From positions 496,001-560,000 of the IMG/VR virus record IMGVR_UViG_3300046665_000548: 64,000 nt of DNA; one strand, given 5' to 3'. Made by a program: the position numbers and the translations under genes. Under the pieces are notes generated by a model. The model was not told the DNA's origin and did not search any database. It was given only the letters and a program-made list of their open reading frames with translations. The DNA comes from a virus. The stretch's first letter is position 1; each line of letters starts with the position of its first letter. Shown piece by piece: positions 15,106 through 24,321 of this stretch.

Positions 15106-16356
15106 TTAAACTGCTGCTACTATCACTGGAGCGTATTCAAACGACGGCTGAGCGCCAGATTTGACTACATCTTCCGTGATCAGAACACGAATGACGCCAC
15201 CCTTTTGCAGGTCTGGTAATTCATACTTGAGCTTCAACAGTGCCGATTCAACAACCGCGCGCAGGCCACGAGCGCCAGTCTTGCGATTCTTCGCTTCTTT
15301 AGCGATAGCTCGCAACGCATCTGTATCGAACGTCAGTTCGACGCCATCCATCTTGAACATCTTCTCGAACTGACGAGTGACGGCGTTCTTAGGCTCGGTC
15401 AAAACCTGAATCAATTGCTCATCTGTGAGTTCGATAAGAGGAGCAATGATCGGCAAGCGACCGACCAACTCCGGGATCAACCCGAACTTCTGGAGATGTT
15501 CTGGCTCGATCCTACGCATCAGCGTCTCGGCATCCGGCTTCTTGCCGACCGACTTGGCACCGAAACCAATGCCACTGCCTTCCTTGCTAATTTCTTTTTC
15601 TACGATCTTGTCGAGGCCAACGAAGGCTCCGCCGCAGATGAAAAGGATGTTCTTCGTATTCACCCTCACCAAGTCGCCATTGGGACCCTTCTTGCCGTTC
15701 GTAGGCACCATGATCTCAGAACCTTCCAGGAGCTTCAAGAGGCCCTGCTGGACGCCCTCTCCTGATACGTCACGCGAGGAGGATTCGCTTCGGCGGGCTT
15801 TCTTGTCGATTTCATCGAGATAGATGATACCGCGTTCAGCCTTCTTAACGTCCCCATCGGCAGAATGTAGAAGTCTCGTAATGATGCTTTCCACATCGTC
15901 ACCGACATAACCGGCTTCCGTCAGCGATGTGGCGTCGGCAATCGCGAATGGAACATCGAGATGTCGAGCAATGGATTGAGCAATAAGCGTCTTTCCACAG
16001 CCTGTTGGACCGAGGAGGAGAATGTTGGACTTGTCGATCTCAACTTCATCATCTTTCGCATGGTCAAGGCGCTTGTAATGATCGTAGACAGCCACAGCCA
16101 CCGCGATCTTTGCCTCGTCCTGGCCTATGACGTATTTGTCTAGGTGCTCTTTAATGGTTTTCGGTGTTACTTTTGCTGGTACATCAACGGCAGACTTAGC
16201 CGCAGTTTCAGGTTTTTCTGCCGAGTAAAGAATACTATGGCACAGATCAATGCACTCATCACAAATATAGACCTCTGGTCCTTTGATGAGTTTTTTAACA
16301 TCCTTGGCAGATTTCGTGCAGAACGAGCACTGCAAACTCGGATCGACTTCAGTCAT
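15106..16356 (-). CDS. clpX: ClpX ATP-dependent unfoldase
   Basis: A 416-residue ClpX of normal length that unfolds substrates and feeds ClpP. The N-terminal zinc-binding domain has Cys 10, 13, 32 and 35. The Walker A GPTGCGKT lies at 116-123, the pore loop GYVGDD near 148, and the Walker B IIYLDEIDK and the sensor/arginine finger regions are intact. IGFGAKS fits the ClpP-docking IGF loop, so it should be able to dock on a ClpP. A late promoter box lies 35 nt upstream. Its pairing with the phage ClpP at 1-339 is likely but not provable here. Confidence 0.96.
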   Translation of the reverse strand: MTEVDPSLQCSFCTKSAKDVKKLIKGPEVYICDECIDLCHSILYSAEKPETAAKSAVDVPAKVTPKTIKEHLDKYVIGQDEAKIAVAVAVYDHYKRLDHAKDDEVEIDKSNILLLGPTGCGKTLIAQSIARHLDVPFAIADATSLTEAGYVGDDVESIITRLLHSADGDVKKAERGIIYLDEIDKKARRSESSSRDVSGEGVQQGLLKLLEGSEIMVPTNGKKGPNGDLVRVNTKNILFICGGAFVGLDKIVEKEISKEGSGIGFGAKSVGKKPDAETLMRRIEPEHLQKFGLIPELVGRLPIIAPLIELTDEQLIQVLTEPKNAVTRQFEKMFKMDGVELTFDTDALRAIAKEAKNRKTGARGLRAVVESALLKLKYELPDLQKGGVIRVLITEDVVKSGAQPSFEYAPVIVAAV

Positions 16357-16391
16357 TCAATCAAGTCCCCTTAGGAAGGAAGTGGATAAAG

Positions 16392-16397
16392 TATTTA
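16392..16397 (-). promoter_or_regulatory. Late promoter box for clpX
   Basis: AGTAAATACTT on the minus strand overlaps the stop codon of the upstream gene and lies 35 nt before the clpX AUG. Confidence 0.6.
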
Positions 16398-17627
16398 CTT
16401 TGATCCTCCTCGGACAATTTCACGAGCCCACTCGGTAAAACCAACACGTGGAGTATCAGCGGTCTCGGTTACTGATGCTACCTCAGCTTGGACTGGGATA
16501 TCATTATTCGTTTCTGCTTCGATTTCGGTATTTGCTGGCTCCGCAACTTGATCCACTTCAGTAGCTTCAGCGAGCATCGAAAGGAGTTGAGGGTTCCTTT
16601 CCAGGATTTCAATCAACGTCTCTTTGTCCGACTTAATCTCAATTGGCGTCGCATTAGGCGACTTAATCTCAATCTGCGTCGCATTAGCCGACATAGTAGG
16701 GACCATAACGACCGTCATCTGATTGGCAGCTTCGGTCATTTCAGACTGGCCTTCGGCCTCGATCAGAGACTCCAGGATTGGTTCGATGATGTCTGGAGCC
16801 ACAACAACAGGCGTATCCACCACTGGCGCAGCCGGGGCCGCAGCAGGCAGAATGATCTCTTTAGGGCGGCGTTGAGCGAACCATTCGCTCATCGTTATCG
16901 TACCGGAGAGAATAAGGACTACGGCTAAAGGATCAAAAGCAAACATGATCAGTAGAATGACAAGCTGAACGGCAGTATTTGAATCCGACCATCCGAAAAG
17001 CTTAGCGACATACTTGACCGGACCTAGTTTCGCTCCTACTTCGTTTGCGGCGGTACGTAGGGGAACAAGCTCATCTGTTAGCTTGTTGATTTCTAATGTA
17101 CGAGCAGTGAAGTCCTTCTGAATCTGATCACGTTCTTTTTGCTGTTGTTGGCGGGCACGGAGACCAGCTTGAGCGTCGCGAGTGTTCTTCGAATTGTTCA
17201 GAATAGTATTGATGGATTGATCAAGTTGCTTGAGCTTAACATCAAGGCGTTCTCGCTCTTCGCGCGTCTGTGAAACTCGCTGATCGATTCGCGCGATCTG
17301 GAGTTCTACGCTGGCAAGAGGTGCTTCCTGTTCGAGATGACCTTTGGCCAGGAAACCATAGATTCCCAGGGCGGTTACTATCATCAACACACCAACAGCG
17401 AGACCTAGATAGGTCTTATGGAAAATACCAACGCCGGGATTGTGCCAGTTAAACTTGAGCCAAGTGGCCGCAACAAGTTTACCCGCTTCAAGTGCGCTAC
17501 CCATGATAACGACAGACCAAAACGCTCCAGCAAACAACGCCGCAAGCCCGACCACAGAGAAATATGCTGCTACGGCCGAGATGATAAGAGCGAGCAAGAA
17601 TGTCAGGAGTCCGACAAAAAGCTTCAT
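16395..17627 (-). CDS. Coiled-coil membrane protein
   Basis: A 410-residue protein with four membrane segments: three near the N-terminus (about residues 4-25, 28-50 and 73-93) and one at about 217-240. A long coiled coil (about 105-200, rich in Gln, Arg and Glu) lies between the last two. The C-terminal tail is acidic and carries a tandem repeat N-A-T-x-I-E-I-K-S, encoded by two 30-bp direct repeats. No enzymatic motif was found. It overlaps speD by 4 nt and sits upstream of clpX; it may be a membrane organiser. Confidence 0.75.
   Translation of the reverse strand: MKLFVGLLTFLLALIISAVAAYFSVVGLAALFAGAFWSVVIMGSALEAGKLVAATWLKFNWHNPGVGIFHKTYLGLAVGVLMIVTALGIYGFLAKGHLEQEAPLASVELQIARIDQRVSQTREERERLDVKLKQLDQSINTILNNSKNTRDAQAGLRARQQQQKERDQIQKDFTARTLEINKLTDELVPLRTAANEVGAKLGPVKYVAKLFGWSDSNTAVQLVILLIMFAFDPLAVVLILSGTITMSEWFAQRRPKEIILPAAAPAAPVVDTPVVVAPDIIEPILESLIEAEGQSEMTEAANQMTVVMVPTMSANATQIEIKSPNATPIEIKSDKETLIEILERNPQLLSMLAEATEVDQVAEPANTEIEAETNNDIPVQAEVASVTETADTPRVGFTEWAREIVRGGSK
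16629..16688. repeat. Two 30-bp tandem direct repeats inside a coding region
   Basis: Two units (16629-16658 and 16659-16688) differ at only a few positions and preserve the frame, giving the repeated residues NAT-x-IEIKS. This suggests recent slippage in the acidic tail. Confidence 0.8.
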
Positions 17628-18037
17628 GTGGTTTTTTCGGATACCAGAGTTAGCTCATGCTCGCGGTCGAGGAACTTATACTCTACTTTGGTTGGCTTGA
17701 ATGGCTCTAGCATGTCAATCACGTCCTGGACGACCAGATCAGAGCACGTGTAAACGTCCAACTGAAGAATAGCCGGTACGCACTCATCCCACGTATGGAT
17801 GCAGATATGAGAAGTCTCGATGATAGCAAACGCGGTCATGCCGCGATTGCCTTCAACTGTACAATATTCAGCACGAGGACCGAACATGCGCTTCATCTCA
17901 ATTCGATTGATTAGAGCCTTCATCCAGGTCGTCATCGATCTACGAGCGATAAAACGGGAGAAAAATCCCTTCGGCATGGGAGGATTAGCGATCTCAGCAC
18001 GTACAATCACGTGCTGATGGCGAACATCAGGCGTCAT
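17624..18037 (-). CDS. speD: S-adenosylmethionine decarboxylase proenzyme, SpeD type
   Basis: A 137-residue homologue of bacterial class 1B AdoMet decarboxylase, which supplies decarboxylated AdoMet for spermidine synthesis. ETSHICIHTWDE (about residues 74-85) contains the Ser that becomes the pyruvoyl group after self-cleavage, and LDVYTCSD supplies the conserved Cys region. It is of normal length and is also known from T4-like marine phages. AGGATTTTCG before the AUG at 18037 marks the start. It overlaps the membrane protein gene. Confidence 0.9.
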   Translation of the reverse strand: MTPDVRHQHVIVRAEIANPPMPKGFFSRFIARRSMTTWMKALINRIEMKRMFGPRAEYCTVEGNRGMTAFAIIETSHICIHTWDECVPAILQLDVYTCSDLVVQDVIDMLEPFKPTKVEYKFLDREHELTLVSEKTT

Positions 18038-18080
18038 CGAAAATCCTAAAAATACGAATTTTGAAAGCAAATATCGAAAA

Positions 18081-18629
18081 TTACAGTACAGTAATCGTAA
18101 TAAGCGCTTCGGCGGCTGTCAAGTTTGCCGAAGCAGGACCGGTGGTCAAGCTTTCGACACGGATACCATAGCGCGCAGCCTGGGTCGTGTTACCAGGGGT
18201 GGTCGCAAGAGTTGGGTCCAAAATATCACGATTGCTGGTGCGGCTTTCAATCAGGCCACGGGCAACACAGCGCTTCAGAGCGGCAATGCCAACCAATGTC
18301 GTACCTGCGTTATTCTCGTCCGGGGTCTGAAGGACGCTATCACCGCGCTCTACTTCGGCATGGAAGACAAAAGGATCGGCTTCGGCGGTAGCGGATGCGC
18401 CGGTTGCGACCATCTGCGACGGATAGATATTGGCCATCCGAAGAATTTGCTCAACAATGAACTGCCAACGAACGTTGCCACGCTCCTTTGCCTGACAGTG
18501 CGCGTACGTGGTCGGATTTGAACCCGCAGCCATATACTGCTCAATTTTCTTGTTATCAACAAAGCCATTGGCAGGTGCAGCACCAGTGGAGTTGGCAATA
18601 CTGATAGTATAGTAGGTGCTGATAGCCAT
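18081..18629 (-). CDS. Probable virion or late protein, beta-rich
   Basis: A 182-residue protein, Ala/Thr-rich, beginning AISTYYTISIANSTGAAPA. It has no membrane segment or catalytic motif. A perfect late promoter TATAAATA is located 34 nt upstream with GGGAGAAAG as ribosome-binding site, so abundant late expression is likely. A structural role is inferred from composition and promoter. Confidence 0.7.
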   Translation of the reverse strand: MAISTYYTISIANSTGAAPANGFVDNKKIEQYMAAGSNPTTYAHCQAKERGNVRWQFIVEQILRMANIYPSQMVATGASATAEADPFVFHAEVERGDSVLQTPDENNAGTTLVGIAALKRCVARGLIESRTSNRDILDPTLATTPGNTTQAARYGIRVESLTTGPASANLTAAEALITITVL

Positions 18630-18663
18630 CGGCTTTCTCCCGTTATAGTCCGTGTATTACTGG

Positions 18664-18671
18664 TATTTATA
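18664..18671 (-). promoter_or_regulatory. Late promoter TATAAATA, minus strand
   Basis: A perfect TATAAATA on the minus strand, 34 nt before the AUG at 18629, divergent from the plus-strand box at 18688-18695. Confidence 0.8.
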
Positions 18672-18687
18672 CATGACGGACTCCTTC

Positions 18688-18695
18688 CATAAATA
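18688..18695 (+). promoter_or_regulatory. Late promoter CATAAATA, plus strand
   Basis: CATAAATA lies 20 nt before the AUG at 18716, followed by AGAAGGAGA. With 18664-18671 it forms a compact divergent late promoter pair. Confidence 0.7.
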
Positions 18696-18715
18696 TTAAA
18701 AAGAAGGAGAACACC

Positions 18716-19132
18716 ATGCGACCACTTGGTCCAAGTTTTTTTGGCTCATCGGGGATTGGTATTCAGTTCAACACAGGTTCATCTGTTGTTGTCGGCTCTA
18801 TTGTGCGTCAGATCGGCATGGCCCGATATATCGCTACTGATGGGGCGAACAAATACACAGTCACGCTTGCGAGTACGCCTCAAGAAGCTGGCGATCTACC
18901 TCCTCTACGTGCCACGCTGACGGCCAAAACCCCTGGCGGCGGGACAGAGAACGTGTTGCGACTAACGGCTGATCGGTGCAGAACCGTTCAGGGCAGTTCT
19001 TTTCGATGGTCGATAGGGACAAACAATGCAACTGGTACTGTTGGCGGGCTCTCCACGGTCACTCAGTTGACAAACAGTAGTAACTCAAGCAGTAATTTAT
19101 ACGACTTCACTACGTTTTTGTTGTTGCTTTGA
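18716..19132 (+). CDS. Probable virion or late protein
   Basis: A 138-residue Gly/Ser/Thr-rich beta protein with no charged core, starting RPLGPSFFGSSGIGIQF and ending with a Ser/Asn stretch and hydrophobic LLLL. A near-perfect late promoter and strong AGAAGGAGA site precede it. A surface or decoration role would fit the composition; it is not recognised. Confidence 0.65.
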   Translation: MRPLGPSFFGSSGIGIQFNTGSSVVVGSIVRQIGMARYIATDGANKYTVTLASTPQEAGDLPPLRATLTAKTPGGGTENVLRLTADRCRTVQGSSFRWSIGTNNATGTVGGLSTVTQLTNSSNSSSNLYDFTTFLLLL

Positions 19133-19191
19133 TAAGCAATTGACTCTGCTTATTACGGCCTGTTAAATCCATGATGTATTTCAAAGACTAA

Positions 19192-21069
19192 ATGGATTTC
19201 ATGACAGAGACAAAAGACTGGAAGAAACTTAACGACTTCCAACACGCCCGACTCCGCAATGAGATGTATTTCGGCTCGCGCGATCCGCACACACAAACAG
19301 TTCTGGAATATCTAGACGGGAAGCCACACCCAGTAGCTTCCGAATGGGTCCCGGCCGTGTTCACTGCCGTTCGCGAAGTTCTGGACAACGCGTTGGACGA
19401 AATGGTCACGCACGGACACGGCGATACTCTACATTTCACCTATGATCCCAAGACGATGGTCTGTTCGGTCACCGACAACGGACGTGGTATTCCCATCAAC
19501 TTCGACAAAGAAGAGAACCAGTACGCGGCGACTGTTCTTCTGTCAGAAACCAAAGCTGGTCGAAATTTTGAAGATCGGGGAAATTCCCGAGGCATGAACG
19601 GTATCGGCGCATCAGTCGTAAACTTTTGCTCTGAATATTTTACACTGGAGATTTGCCGGGACAAGAAAGTCTTCCAACAGCGGTTTACTGAAGGTGACGG
19701 CAACTCACTGCTTATCGAAGAGCCCTTCATCACGCCAGCTAAGCGTGGTCAGGCGACAGGAACGCGCGTTGAGTTCAAGCTCTCGCAAAAGGTGTTCCCA
19801 AAGCTGAGGTTACCGGAATCCTTTGTTCGTGCTCGTATTTTCGAAGTCGCTTTGTGCTATCCAAACCTCAAAGTGACATACAATGGCCAAAAGGTTACGA
19901 CCAAGGGCACGGTCGAAAAGACGCTGTTCCCCGATACGAAGCCAATTAATTTTACTGTTCGCGAAAAGGGCTTCATTAGTCAGTTCTGGTTGGTACCGAA
20001 TTTTTCGGTTGACGGGTCTGAGCTATCCCATTCTCTTGTCAACGCGATCCCCGCGTTTAACGGCGGAACGCATATCGACGCGTTCAAGCGTCACTTCTTT
20101 TCTGGTCTAATCGCGGCTCTCGAACGAGAGAGCAAGCGCCGCAAGCTTACGCCGAACCGTTCCGATATGGCTGACGGCCTCATGGTGTTCAACATCACAG
20201 AGATGGAAGAACCGTCTTTCGATAGCCAGAACAAGACCCGCCTGATCAACGAGGAATCCTCGAATATGGTCAAACGGGCGCTTGATGATCCTGATTTTTT
20301 CAAGAAGGTCATTCGGAACTATCCAGAGTGGATCGACGCGATATATCAACGCTGTGCCGACCGCACTCAGAAAAAGGATGATGCCGAACTTGCCAAGCTG
20401 GCTAAGAAGAAGCGCATCAAGGTCGAGAACCTGAACGACGCATGCGGGTTCGACCGATCTAAGTGCATCCTCTTCCTGGGAGAGGGCGACAGCGCTGTTT
20501 CCGGAATGGTGGAAGCAAGAGACCCGGAAATTCATGGTGGTCTACCGCTACGCGGTAAGGTGCTCAACGTTTATGACGAGAGCCCTAAGGACATCATCAA
20601 GAATGAAGCCCTCGCCAAGGTCATGAACGCCATCGGTTTAGTTCCTGGTGGGCGCGTGAACCGTAGCATGTTGCGTTATGGCAAAGTGTTCATCACCACT
20701 GACGCAGACGAAGATGGAAAGAACATCGCCGCTCTATTGGTGAACTTCTTCTTCAAGCTCTGGCCCGATCTGTTCCAGGACGAAACCAAACCTTTCTTGT
20801 ACGTGTTCGACACCCCTTTGATTATTGCCGTGAAGGGAAAAACTAGGAAATACTGGTACGCGGACAATTACGATGAGTTCGATCCCGATAAATTCAAGGG
20901 ATGGGACATAACTCGCGCAAAGGGTTTGGCAGCTTTGAAGAGACCAGATTGGGAATTCGCCTTGGAGAATCCGAAGCTGAGACCCATGACGGGCGATCTC
21001 AAAGAATGTCTGGACTTGCTGTTCAACAAGAAGAGGGCCGACGACCGGAAGACATGGATCGGTATGTAG
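19192..21069 (+). CDS. Type II DNA topoisomerase large subunit, GyrB-like, T4 gp39 type
   Basis: A 625-residue ATPase subunit of a T4-type topoisomerase II. The GHKL ATP site shows EVLDNALDE, DNGRGIP and RGNSRGMNGIGAS. The TOPRIM domain has FLGEGDSAVSG and TTDADEDGK with the metal-binding D-x-D. The protein ends soon after TOPRIM, as in the phage split enzyme. The breakage-rejoining subunit follows at 21395. It probably relieves supercoils during phage replication. Confidence 0.95.
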   Translation: MDFMTETKDWKKLNDFQHARLRNEMYFGSRDPHTQTVLEYLDGKPHPVASEWVPAVFTAVREVLDNALDEMVTHGHGDTLHFTYDPKTMVCSVTDNGRGIPINFDKEENQYAATVLLSETKAGRNFEDRGNSRGMNGIGASVVNFCSEYFTLEICRDKKVFQQRFTEGDGNSLLIEEPFITPAKRGQATGTRVEFKLSQKVFPKLRLPESFVRARIFEVALCYPNLKVTYNGQKVTTKGTVEKTLFPDTKPINFTVREKGFISQFWLVPNFSVDGSELSHSLVNAIPAFNGGTHIDAFKRHFFSGLIAALERESKRRKLTPNRSDMADGLMVFNITEMEEPSFDSQNKTRLINEESSNMVKRALDDPDFFKKVIRNYPEWIDAIYQRCADRTQKKDDAELAKLAKKKRIKVENLNDACGFDRSKCILFLGEGDSAVSGMVEARDPEIHGGLPLRGKVLNVYDESPKDIIKNEALAKVMNAIGLVPGGRVNRSMLRYGKVFITTDADEDGKNIAALLVNFFFKLWPDLFQDETKPFLYVFDTPLIIAVKGKTRKYWYADNYDEFDPDKFKGWDITRAKGLAALKRPDWEFALENPKLRPMTGDLKECLDLLFNKKRADDRKTWIGM

Positions 21070-21398
21070 AGCAACTGCATAGGATTCTTGAACACCACAC
21101 GAGACCTGGAGTACCTTCGGTATTCTCGTTTGGAACGTTCTGCTACGTGGCAATGGTTGGACGACCATCTCTCTATTCTATTCAAGACGTTGCAAACATA
21201 TATCGGGATTTCATGACTACGAAATGCCCTTATATGGTATGTCTGAAATTCTCGATAAACCACGATAAGATGCGTTTGCATATCCTATCGACTGCCCGCG
21301 ATGTGATTGGCTGGATAGAGGAACCTACTAGCTTTCACACGCTTTATTTCTTCAAAAACCACGTCGATGCCTGTGTTTTTAAGCTTACTTTTGGATGA
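21054..21398 (+). CDS. Small phage protein of the C-terminal FKL family, between topoisomerase genes
   Basis: A 114-residue protein starting at an AUG within the last codons of the large-subunit gene (16-nt overlap). The ending FFKNHVDACVFKLTF fits the F-x4-D-A-x2-FKL pattern of the proteins at 601-921, 35639-35959 and 59609-59851. It overlaps the medium-subunit gene by ATGA. A structural accessory of the topoisomerase is possible only by context. Confidence 0.7.
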   Translation: MDRYVEQLHRILEHHTRPGVPSVFSFGTFCYVAMVGRPSLYSIQDVANIYRDFMTTKCPYMVCLKFSINHDKMRLHILSTARDVIGWIEEPTSFHTLYFFKNHVDACVFKLTFG

Positions 21399-22753
21399 CC
21401 ATGAATTCTAGCGATTATCTCCTTCAATCATCTCGCGAATACGCGATCTACGTTCTAAGCCACCGAGCCATTCCAAATGTGCAGGACGGCCTGAAGCACG
21501 GCCAGCGAATTGCCCTTTGGTTGCTGCGCAGTAGAGCCGAGAAGCTGAAGACATTCGCACTCTCTGGTCTTATGGGATACGAACGCCTGTACGTGCACGG
21601 CGAGGTCTCGGCCAACGACGCCATCGGCAAACTAGCGGCACCTTACAACAACAATGTCCCTCTCATTGAAGGACTTGGCCAGTTCGGAAACCGTGTTGCT
21701 CCAATCGATGGCATCGGTGCGCCGCGTTATACCGAGGTGAGGCGCGCAAAGGCGGCCGAGGCGATCTTGTATCGCGATCTCGATCTTGTACCGCTGAAGG
21801 ACAACTATGACGGTTCGAACAAAGAACCGGTCCACTTTCTCCCGCTGCTCCCGATTGTGCTTCTCAACGGCATCGCGGGCATCGCTGTGGGCTGGTCCAC
21901 CAGCATCCTACCTCGTTCGCTCAAGGGACTGATCGAAGCCACCCAGGACGCTCTTAATGACGAGAAGACCCTTCGTGGCATGGAACCCTTCTACGAGCGG
22001 TTCACGGTCAAGGTAAAGAACACTGGACCTAATCAGTGGGAGTTTAGCGGTAGAGCCGAAATCGAGGACACAAGCACGGTCAAAATCACCGAGCTTCCTC
22101 CAGGCGTGAAAGTCGAGAACTTCCGTAAGAAACTGATTGAGATGGAAGATAATGATCAGATCATCAGCTACACCGACCGGTCGAAAGACAAAATCGACAT
22201 CACGATCAAATTCAAACGCGGCACCCTCAAGGGATGGCGGGAACAAGAAGTATTGGACTTCTTCGGTCTGAAGGACAAGGTTACGGAGCGCATCGTCGTC
22301 ATCGACTGGAACGGCGCTGCTGTTCGGCCGTACGAAAATCCGGAACAGGTTGTTCGCGACTTTGCCGTCTGGCGGCTCGGCTGGTACACAGAACGCTATA
22401 AGAAAATGGTAGCCGATACCAGCTACGACCTCACTTATTGGCAGGCGCTGAAGGCTCTGTTTGATGCTGGCTTCACCAAGAAGCTCGGGACATTTCCCAA
22501 TCGTAGCGCTCTTGAAGAAGAGGTCACTGCGATCACTACCAAGGCCAAAATCGCCCTGGATGATGCACAATTGGATCGCGTTGTTAGTGTTCCAACGTAT
22601 CGCTGGACTAAAGATTTCGAGAAAGAGGTGATTGCGAAAATCACAACCCTTGAGGCGTCGATTACCGACTACCAGTCAACCTTGAAGTCACCAGCCAAAC
22701 TGAAGGCCGTCTACATGGGCGAACTGGAAGAATTGAAGAAGCTCCGCTACTGA
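21395..22753 (+). CDS. Type II DNA topoisomerase medium subunit, GyrA-like, T4 gp52 type
   Basis: A 452-residue DNA breakage-rejoining subunit. SHRAIPNVQDGLKHGQR matches the start of the GyrA winged-helix domain, and APRYTEVR contains the active-site Tyr. IAGIAVGWST is the conserved block preceding the tower. The protein lacks a GyrA beta-pinwheel C-terminus, as expected for T4-type enzymes. It overlaps neighbours on both sides (ATGA; TGATG). Confidence 0.95.
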   Translation: MTMNSSDYLLQSSREYAIYVLSHRAIPNVQDGLKHGQRIALWLLRSRAEKLKTFALSGLMGYERLYVHGEVSANDAIGKLAAPYNNNVPLIEGLGQFGNRVAPIDGIGAPRYTEVRRAKAAEAILYRDLDLVPLKDNYDGSNKEPVHFLPLLPIVLLNGIAGIAVGWSTSILPRSLKGLIEATQDALNDEKTLRGMEPFYERFTVKVKNTGPNQWEFSGRAEIEDTSTVKITELPPGVKVENFRKKLIEMEDNDQIISYTDRSKDKIDITIKFKRGTLKGWREQEVLDFFGLKDKVTERIVVIDWNGAAVRPYENPEQVVRDFAVWRLGWYTERYKKMVADTSYDLTYWQALKALFDAGFTKKLGTFPNRSALEEEVTAITTKAKIALDDAQLDRVVSVPTYRWTKDFEKEVIAKITTLEASITDYQSTLKSPAKLKAVYMGELEELKKLRY

Positions 22754-24321
22754 TGCCTGAAGCAAAATTCGATGTCGTATTTTTTGGGGGAACGCATTTC
22801 TCCGAGGGTCCTGGGCGATCAACGGGTATTCATCGTCTCGCTACCGAGTTACGACAAGTCGGATTTTCCGTAGCTAGTATCGATTATTTTACTTTTCTCG
22901 TAGATACAGTATCGCGGGAAACTAGGCATCAAGTCCTACGAAATTTCATTTCAGAGGATACACTGTTGGTCTGTATATCCACTACCCTTCTCAGCCGAGT
23001 GGACAATAACGACAACATCATCTGGTGGGGATGTTCGGCCGATAAAGTAAGACGCTTCATAGCTGAGATCAAAAGTATCGCGCCTCAGGCCAAAATTATC
23101 ACTGGTGGATCGCAAGTCATCACAACAGAAATGCCCTTCATCGCGCATTTCTATCCCGATATGGCGGACTATTGGGTGTGCGGTCAGGGCGAAGCATCGA
23201 TCATCGCGCTCGCAAACCACATCAAGTATGGCGACAATATCGTTACCCACCTGATGGAAGGTCTGACCGTTCTGCTTGAGAAGGACTATCCCTATGATGG
23301 ATTCTCTGGTTCTCGCATCGAATGGCCAGAACATGCCTTCGTAAAGCATGGCGAAACACTCCCCATGGAGGTAGCTCGCGGCTGCGTTTTCAAATGCGCA
23401 TTTTGCACATACGCACTGATCGGGAAAAAATGGGGAGATATGGCGCGAAACGCCGACGTGATGCGTGCAGATATGATCCGCAACTATGAGCGGTACGGCA
23501 CCACTCGCTACATTATGACCGACGATACGATCAATGATAGCATCGAGAAGGTCAAATTTCTACATGAAGTCTTCACCTCCTTGCCGTTCAAAATCGAATG
23601 GATGTCGTACGCTCGTCTGGATTTGTTTTGGAAATACCCAGAGATGGCCCAGCTATTGATGGACGCCGGGATGCGGGGCGCGGTGTTCGGTATCGAAACT
23701 CTACATGATGAAGCAGGAAAGAAAGTCGGCAAGGGTCTAGGGTCTGAGCGCGTCAAGAAAACGCTCGAACATGTGAAATCAGTATGGGGATCGACTGTCC
23801 ACATCTCTGGTCTCTTCATCCTGGGTTTGCCGGGAGAACCAGTCGAATCAATGCAACAGACCTTGGACTATCTGAACCGTCCAGATTGTCCGATTGATGC
23901 CCCGAACACGACGGCGCTGCAAATCAGCAGCGAGCGAGCCGTCAGCAAGATGGAAAAAGATCAGGAAAAATACGGTCTCACCCGAATAGATGAACGCAAA
24001 TGGACGCGTTTCGAAGACTGGGTAACCGATCTAACCGATGCCATTTCGATGCGACGAATGTCCAGCAAATTCTTGAACGAACGCAAAGCTGGACGAACTC
24101 TTTACCGAACCAGAACCTCTTTCTTGCTATTCACTCACTACTCGATAGCTCATCCAGACTTTGTAAACAACTTTCCGGGAGAGTCTGCTGCGGCGAAAAT
24201 CGATGCATTACAGCACGACGCATTAATAGATTATTTCGAGCGTGCATCGGCGTGGCGGCCTACAACGGATTTTCTACCCTCCGATGTCAGAAAATCTCCA
24301 GTGATCAAAGGATTGCAATGA
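22753..24321 (+). CDS. B12-binding-type radical SAM enzyme
   Basis: A 522-residue radical SAM protein. An N-terminal Rossmann-like region (residues 1-170, including GGTHFSEGPG and ITGGSQ) resembles the cobalamin-binding domain of this subfamily, though the cobalamin-ligating DxHxxG motif is not evident. RGCVFKCAFC (about residues 209-218) is the C-x3-C-x2-C iron-sulfur motif; FGIETLHD and LFILGLPGE follow as in B12-type members. Enzymes of this group do methylations or rearrangements on inactive carbons. The 2OG oxygenase gene overlaps its stop codon, suggesting one modification pathway. Confidence 0.88.
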   Translation: MPEAKFDVVFFGGTHFSEGPGRSTGIHRLATELRQVGFSVASIDYFTFLVDTVSRETRHQVLRNFISEDTLLVCISTTLLSRVDNNDNIIWWGCSADKVRRFIAEIKSIAPQAKIITGGSQVITTEMPFIAHFYPDMADYWVCGQGEASIIALANHIKYGDNIVTHLMEGLTVLLEKDYPYDGFSGSRIEWPEHAFVKHGETLPMEVARGCVFKCAFCTYALIGKKWGDMARNADVMRADMIRNYERYGTTRYIMTDDTINDSIEKVKFLHEVFTSLPFKIEWMSYARLDLFWKYPEMAQLLMDAGMRGAVFGIETLHDEAGKKVGKGLGSERVKKTLEHVKSVWGSTVHISGLFILGLPGEPVESMQQTLDYLNRPDCPIDAPNTTALQISSERAVSKMEKDQEKYGLTRIDERKWTRFEDWVTDLTDAISMRRMSSKFLNERKAGRTLYRTRTSFLLFTHYSIAHPDFVNNFPGESAAAKIDALQHDALIDYFERASAWRPTTDFLPSDVRKSPVIKGLQ

